DNA of 64,000 nt from JANPBY01 sp963805505 (GTDB lineage Bacteria > Actinomycetota > Actinomycetes > DATJPE01), in contig CAWDUP010000002.1 in the NCBI GenBank assembly GCA_963805505.1, forward strand, positions 434,001 to 498,000, written 5' to 3'. Of the stretch, positions 59,645 through 64,000 are shown one piece after another; within the stretch, counting starts at the first letter, position 1, and each line of letters opens with the position of its first letter. The translations under genes were made by a program, and so were the position numbers. The notes beneath the pieces are model-generated. The model ran no database searches, was not told where the DNA came from, and saw only the letters and a list, made by a program, of their open reading frames with translations.

Positions 59645-61954
59645 TCAGGCATCCACCGGGTCGCCGACCGCGATCGGACGACGCTTGGAGATGTAGACAG
59701 CCACGACGACGATGGCCACGGCGACCAGCGCGATCGCCCACCTCAGTGCGGTGTTGGCATCGGCGCCGTAGGACAGCTGGACGATGGCCGGCGCGATGAG
59801 CAAGGCCACCAGGTTCATGACCTTGATGAGCGGGTTGATCGCCGGCCCGGCAGTGTCCTTGAACGGGTCACCGACCGTGTCACCGATCACCGTGGCAGCG
59901 TGCGCCTCGGATCCCTTGCCCCCATGGTTGCCGTCCTCGACGAACTTCTTGGCGTTGTCCCACGCCCCACCGGAGTTGGCCAGGAACACCGCCATCAAGG
60001 TGCCGCAGGCGATCGCACCGGCCAGGAAGGCCGCGATCGACCCGATACCCAGCGCGAAGCCGACGGCGATCGGTGTCAACACCGCGAGCAGACCCGGAGT
60101 GACCAGCTCACGAAGGGAGTCACGGGTGACGATGTCGACCACGCGGCCGTACTCCGGAAGCTCGGTGCCGTCCATGATCCCGGGGTGCTCGCGGAACTGC
60201 CGGCGCACCTCGAAGATGACCGCTCCAGCTGCCCGGGACACCGCGTTGATGGCGAGCCCGGAGAACAGGAACACCACCGCAGCACCGATGATCAACCCGA
60301 CCAGAACGTTCGGGTTGGCCACGTTGAGCGAGAGGTTGAGGCCTTCGAACCCGGTCAGCGACGAGGCATCGACCTTGGCCTTGACGAGCGCCTGAGCCAC
60401 CGCATCGGTGAACGACCCGAACAAAGCAGTGGCCGCGAGTACGGCGGTCGCGATCGCGATGCCCTTGGTGATTGCCTTGGTCGTGTTGCCGACCGCGTCG
60501 AGGGAGGTCAGGACGGCGGCGCCCTCCTCCGTCACGTCGCCGGACATCTCAGCGATGCCCTGAGCGTTGTCGGACACCGGTCCGAACGTGTCCATCGACA
60601 CGATGACCCCGACCGTGGTGAGCAGGCCGGTTCCGGCCAGTGCGATCGCGAACAGCGACAAGATGATGACGCCACCGCCCAGCAGATAGGCCGCGTAGAC
60701 GGCTGAGGCGATGATCAGCGCCGAGTACACCGCCGACTCGAGGCCGAGCGAGATGCCGGACAAGATGACCGTGGCAGGGCCGGTCAGTGCGGTCTTGGCC
60801 ACGTCGTCGACCGGGCGTCGGTTGGTCTCGGTGAAGTAGCCCGTCAGCACCTGGATGACCGCGGCGAGGATGATGCCGATCAACACCGCCGAGATGGCGA
60901 AGATGCGGGGGTTGATGTCCGAACCCGCTGTGAGGACATTGCCGCTGAGCTCGCCCATCGTGGCGGGCAGGTAGGCGAAGGCAGCGATCCCGACAAGGAC
61001 CGCGGAGATCAGCGCCGAGATGAAGAACCCTCGGTTGATGGCAGCCATCCCGCTCTTGTCCCCGGGCCGCGGCGAGACCGCGAAGATTCCGACCACTGCG
61101 GTGAGGACGCCGATCGCCGGAACGATGAGGGGGAAGACCAAGCCTTCTGAGCCGAAGGCAGCCTTGCCCAGGATCAGGGCCGCAACCAAGGTGACGGCGT
61201 AGGACTCGAACAGGTCGGCAGCCATGCCAGCGCAGTCTCCGACGTTGTCCCCGACGTTGTCGGCGATGGTGGCCGCGTTGCGCGGGTCGTCCTCGGGGAT
61301 GCCCTGCTCGACCTTCCCGACCAGGTCTGCTCCGACGTCGGCTGCCTTGGTGAAGATGCCACCGCCGACCCGCATGAACATGGCGAGCATGGCCGCTCCG
61401 AAACCGAAGCCTTCGAGGACCTTGGGCGCATCCGCCTTGTAGATGAGCACCACGAGTGAGGCGCCGAACAGGCCCAGCCCCACAGTGAACATGCCCGCCA
61501 CGCCACCTGTGCGGAACGCGATCCTCGTCGCCCGCTGGGCGCCGGAGTCGTTGGCCGCAGCAGCCACCCGGACGTTGCCGCGCACCGCCAGCCACATGCC
61601 CATGTAGCCCGTGATGGCAGAGAACACCGCGCCCACGAGGAAGAAGATCGAACGACCTATCCGCTCGCTCGTGGTGTCAGCGGGAAGGAGGAAGAGCAAG
61701 AAGAAGACCAGAACCGCGAACACCGAGAGCGTGCGGAACTGCCGGCTGAGGTAGGCCGACGCCCCCTCTTGCACGGCCTGCGCGATGCGCTGCATGTTGT
61801 CCGTGCCCTGGCCCGCAGCAAGCACCTCGCGAACGAAGAACGCTGCGACACCGAGTGCTGCCAACGCAATCAAGGCGACCACGACGACATAGGTCTGGTT
61901 GCTTCCCGCGAGGTTCACCAGGTCGCCATCGGCGGCGAGGCTGATCCCGGACAT
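59645..61954 (-). CDS. hppA: Membrane H+-translocating pyrophosphatase, K+-independent type
   Basis: Ion pump driven by pyrophosphate, 769 aa with about 16 membrane helices. Signatures: GGGIFTKAADVGADLVGKVE and DDPRNAATIADNVGDNVGDCAG (about 195-238, substrate site), and a second site GDTVGDPFKDTAGPAINPLIK near the C-terminus. The position that sets potassium dependence reads GNTTKAITKG, with Lys where K+-dependent enzymes have Ala, so the pump should be K+-independent. ATG 61954 follows GGAGGAG. Together with ppa, it manages pyrophosphate released by biosynthesis. Its place between topA and the bldG pair matches Streptomyces. Confidence 0.96.
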   Translation of the reverse strand: MSGISLAADGDLVNLAGSNQTYVVVVALIALAALGVAAFFVREVLAAGQGTDNMQRIAQAVQEGASAYLSRQFRTLSVFAVLVFFLLFLLPADTTSERIGRSIFFLVGAVFSAITGYMGMWLAVRGNVRVAAAANDSGAQRATRIAFRTGGVAGMFTVGLGLFGASLVVLIYKADAPKVLEGFGFGAAMLAMFMRVGGGIFTKAADVGADLVGKVEQGIPEDDPRNAATIADNVGDNVGDCAGMAADLFESYAVTLVAALILGKAAFGSEGLVFPLIVPAIGVLTAVVGIFAVSPRPGDKSGMAAINRGFFISALISAVLVGIAAFAYLPATMGELSGNVLTAGSDINPRIFAISAVLIGIILAAVIQVLTGYFTETNRRPVDDVAKTALTGPATVILSGISLGLESAVYSALIIASAVYAAYLLGGGVIILSLFAIALAGTGLLTTVGVIVSMDTFGPVSDNAQGIAEMSGDVTEEGAAVLTSLDAVGNTTKAITKGIAIATAVLAATALFGSFTDAVAQALVKAKVDASSLTGFEGLNLSLNVANPNVLVGLIIGAAVVFLFSGLAINAVSRAAGAVIFEVRRQFREHPGIMDGTELPEYGRVVDIVTRDSLRELVTPGLLAVLTPIAVGFALGIGSIAAFLAGAIACGTLMAVFLANSGGAWDNAKKFVEDGNHGGKGSEAHAATVIGDTVGDPFKDTAGPAINPLIKVMNLVALLIAPAIVQLSYGADANTALRWAIALVAVAIVVVAVYISKRRPIAVGDPVDA

Positions 61955-62134
61955 GCCATCTCCTCCAGCTCGTTCGTGCGAGGCGCAACCCCGTGGCCGC
62001 CCAAGGCGGGCGACCGAGTTCGAGGACGCGTGCGTCAGCCGGCGGACCCGGACCAATCCGGACGTACCGTCGGCGGGCGGAGTCTACGCAGATGAATCGT
62101 CATGCGGCCAAACCGGGCCCCTGCCGCGCGGCCG

Positions 62135-62620
62135 TCAGCTCGGGTGCGAAACCTGCTGAACGGCCCAGGCCAGGCGCACGGTTGACCCGCCGCCACCGTG
62201 ACTCACAGACACGTCGTCGACGATGCCGTCGATGACAGCCAGCCCAACGGCCGGGGGCAAAACTCCGACGTCGGAGTCGTCGAGAGCATCGCCATGCTCG
62301 GCGAGGGCGGCCAGCGCGAGGTCGTGCCGGTTCTCATCGGGTCCGTCGTCAAGCCCCGGGTCGGCCGAGGGAGCAGCATCGATCACCTCGATCAGGAAGA
62401 TCCCTGCTTCGTCGTCGGAGAACCTGATCCGTACCGGCTCCTGGGGGCAGGCAACGACGTGCAGGCCGACGGCCCGGGAGGTGGCCTCACCGACGGCCAG
62501 TCTCACCTCGTCGAGGTCTTCCTCCTCGAGCCCGGCGCGCCGGGCGAGAGAGACCGCAACCAGCCGGGCAGTCCGGACGTGTGCGGGGATAGGTGCAAGC
62601 GCAAGCTCGACGGTGGCCAC
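62135..62620 (-). CDS. RsbW-like anti-sigma factor (partner of BldG)
   Basis: A 161-residue GHKL-ATPase-like protein. The N-terminal half has the N-box-like DEVRLAVGEATSRAV (about 37-51) and the C-terminal part GVLPPAVGLAVIDGIVDDV; the G-motif is more divergent than in kinases. It begins 3 bp after the bldG stop (GTG start), so the pair is translated together. In Streptomyces the equivalent protein (ApgA) binds BldG; the sigma factor it controls is not in the window. It may also phosphorylate BldG, which the divergent G-box makes uncertain. Confidence 0.85.
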   Translation of the reverse strand: MATVELALAPIPAHVRTARLVAVSLARRAGLEEEDLDEVRLAVGEATSRAVGLHVVACPQEPVRIRFSDDEAGIFLIEVIDAAPSADPGLDDGPDENRHDLALAALAEHGDALDDSDVGVLPPAVGLAVIDGIVDDVSVSHGGGGSTVRLAWAVQQVSHPS

Positions 62621-62623
62621 GGG

Positions 62624-62965
62624 TCAACCTGCCGAACCGACCGCCTCGGCCACCGTGGCGTGGATCGGGAAGACCTTGCGCAGCCCGGTGATCTCGAACA
62701 CCTTCAGGATGCGTTCCTGGGTCAGCACGAGCGCGAGCGATCCGTCCTGAGCGCGCACGCGATTGAGGGCACCGACCAGAACACCGAGACCGGTGGAATC
62801 CAGGAACTCGACGCCCGAGAGGTCGAGCACCAGGTCGACGTCCCCGGCTGCCACCAGCTCGACGACCTTCTCCCGCAGCTGCGGCGCGGTGTAGACGTCG
62901 ATCTCGCCACCGACTGACACGACGGTGCGATCGCCTTCTGTTCGCGTGGTCAAGGTGAGATCCAT
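62624..62965 (-). CDS. bldG: Anti-sigma factor antagonist of the BldG/RsbV type
   Basis: STAS-domain protein of 113 residues, the length of Streptomyces BldG. The phosphorylated serine is Ser57 in LSGVEFLDSTGLGVLV (the DST site). Strands and helices match RsbV throughout (for example GEIDVYTAPQLREKVVEL). ATG 62965 has AGGAGG upstream. With the anti-sigma gene it forms a partner-switching pair that in Streptomyces controls development and stress sigma factors; whether this organism differentiates cannot be told. Confidence 0.93.
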   Translation of the reverse strand: MDLTLTTRTEGDRTVVSVGGEIDVYTAPQLREKVVELVAAGDVDLVLDLSGVEFLDSTGLGVLVGALNRVRAQDGSLALVLTQERILKVFEITGLRKVFPIHATVAEAVGSAG

Positions 62966-63073
62966 GACGCTTCCTCCTGTTCGGTCGCCCTCTGCGCGGG
63001 CGCACGCTGGTCTCGCGCCAACCGACGCTGGGTCCGTTCGGGGCCGATTCAATCACCCCGGTGCGAGGATGCC

Positions 63074-64000
63074 ATGGACGTGACCCCACTCCAGTCTCCA
63101 CGGCCCGCCATCGACCCGCGTGCCGCACGCCTGCTGGCTCGGCTCACCGAGGTCCCCGGACGAGCCGAGCGGGTGACGCACGTCGAGAGGGTGCCGCCAC
63201 GAGCCGCGAGGTGGGGACAGTGGCCGGAGTGGGTGCATCCGGGGCTCCTGGCCGCGCTCAGCGAGGCGGGCGTCGCGCAGCCGTACGCCCACCAGGCAGC
63301 CGTCGCCGAGCTCGCCCACGCCGGTCGCTCCGTGGTGGTGTCCACGGGTACGGCCTCCGGCAAGTCACTTGCCTTCTTGCTCCCCGCCCTGAGCGCTGTC
63401 CTGGACGGCGCCGAGCAACCCGACGGTCGAGGTTCGACCGTGCTCTATCTCAGCCCGACCAAGGCATTGGCGGGCGACCAGCTGCGCGCGATCGAGCGCT
63501 TGGGCTTGCCGGGCGTGCGCGCAGCGACATACGACGGCGACACCCCTCGGGAGGAGCGGCGATGGGCTCGCGCGCACGCCTCCTACGTACTCACGAACCC
63601 GGACATGCTGCATCACGCCATGCTTCCCGGACACGCGCGCTGGGCGGGGTTCTGGCGCTCGCTGCGGTTCGTCGTGATCGATGAGTGCCATACCTATCGG
63701 GGGGTGTTCGGATCGCACGTTGCGGCCGTGCTGCGGAGATTGCGTCGAGTCGCGCGACGGTACGGCGCTGAGCCGGTCTTCGTGCTGGCCTCGGCGACGG
63801 TCTCCGAACCCGAGTCCTCCGCGGCCCGGCTGGTGGGTCGTCCGGTCGAGGCTGTCACCGAGGACGGGTCACCCCGAGGGGCCATGGCCATCGCCATGTG
63901 GGAGCCGCCGCTGACCGACCTCGTCGGTGAACGAGGCGCTCCGGTCCGCCGCTCGGTGCACGCGGAGACCGCGGACCTGCTCACCGACCTCGTCGTGGAA
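63074..64000 (+). CDS. DEAD/DEAH-type helicase, 5' part only (runs off the window)
   Basis: The N-terminal 309 codons of a superfamily 2 helicase, starting at ATG 63074 and divergent from bldG. The Walker A region is STGTASGKSLAF (about 90-101), motif Ia is LYLSPTKALAGDQL, the Walker B box is DECH in VVIDECHTYRGVF, and motif III is LASATVSEP. The pattern and position match the helicases next to bldG in Streptomyces and the YprA/MrfA group with a C-terminal DUF1998, but the end is outside the window. It would unwind DNA, possibly in repair. Confidence 0.93.
   Translation, partial: MDVTPLQSPRPAIDPRAARLLARLTEVPGRAERVTHVERVPPRAARWGQWPEWVHPGLLAALSEAGVAQPYAHQAAVAELAHAGRSVVVSTGTASGKSLAFLLPALSAVLDGAEQPDGRGSTVLYLSPTKALAGDQLRAIERLGLPGVRAATYDGDTPREERRWARAHASYVLTNPDMLHHAMLPGHARWAGFWRSLRFVVIDECHTYRGVFGSHVAAVLRRLRRVARRYGAEPVFVLASATVSEPESSAARLVGRPVEAVTEDGSPRGAMAIAMWEPPLTDLVGERGAPVRRSVHAETADLLTDLVVE

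Overview
The window is GC-rich, densely coded and syntenic with actinomycete chromosomes. It carries lsr2, an actinomycete-type argA, a three-histidine-kinase-free bldG/anti-sigma pair next to hppA and topA (the arrangement known from Streptomyces), DUF3180 and DUF2342 neighbours of the folate and tilS-hpt-ftsH genes, and a 113-residue BldG-like STAS protein. I place it in the Actinomycetia but cannot name a genus. There is no prophage, transposon or CRISPR array; it is a stretch of core chromosome with a few accessory pockets.

Layout. 1-6.3 kb: the 5' part of a CheB-like receiver gene, an anchored secreted protein, mutY (apparently without a canonical start codon), clpC, an SDR-like protein, a thioesterase and lsr2. 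6.4-15.8 kb: argA, lysS, a methyltransferase, then the overlapping minus-strand run DUF2520-panC-nadB-nadC-coaX (pantothenate/CoA and NAD synthesis) and a MidA-type methyltransferase. 15.9-22.7 kb: a cytochrome P450 behind two PH-domain membrane proteins, an ethanolamine-type permease whose middle third is read in the wrong frame, and an orphan NuoD-like protein. 22.8-27.8 kb: a compatible-solute (OpuC-type) ABC transporter and an M20 peptidase. 27.8-36.9 kb: DUF3180-folK-folB-folP-folE-ftsH-hpt-tilS-DUF2342 and dacB. 37-45.5 kb: ppa, an NlpC/P60 hydrolase, a pirin, a 1.6-thousand-residue secreted PKD/propeller/Ig-repeat protein and tRNA-Thr(CGT). 45.6-49.8 kb: a DM13 protein, a secreted alpha/beta-hydrolase, holB and tmk.

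49.8-56.8 kb is the most interesting accessory region. Five genes overlapping by 4 bp each encode an anchored low-complexity protein, ApbE, a heme-binding ferric-reductase-like membrane protein, a NuoF-like protein lacking one of the four cluster cysteines, and a [3Fe-4S]-type ferredoxin. Beside them lie an Asp/His-rich secreted protein, a sensor kinase/OmpR-type regulator pair and another secreted protein. The two intergenic spacers of this block each hold an 11-bp-period direct repeat (TTAAG-N6-YCAAG), which suggests that the regulator controls its neighbours. I infer an envelope redox module that moves electrons from a cytosolic reductant through the membrane to an extracytoplasmic flavoprotein, though no FMN-binding acceptor domain is visible here.

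56.8-64 kb: topA, hppA (K+-independent type), an RsbW-like anti-sigma protein with its BldG-like antagonist, and the 5' part of a DECH-box helicase that runs off the window.
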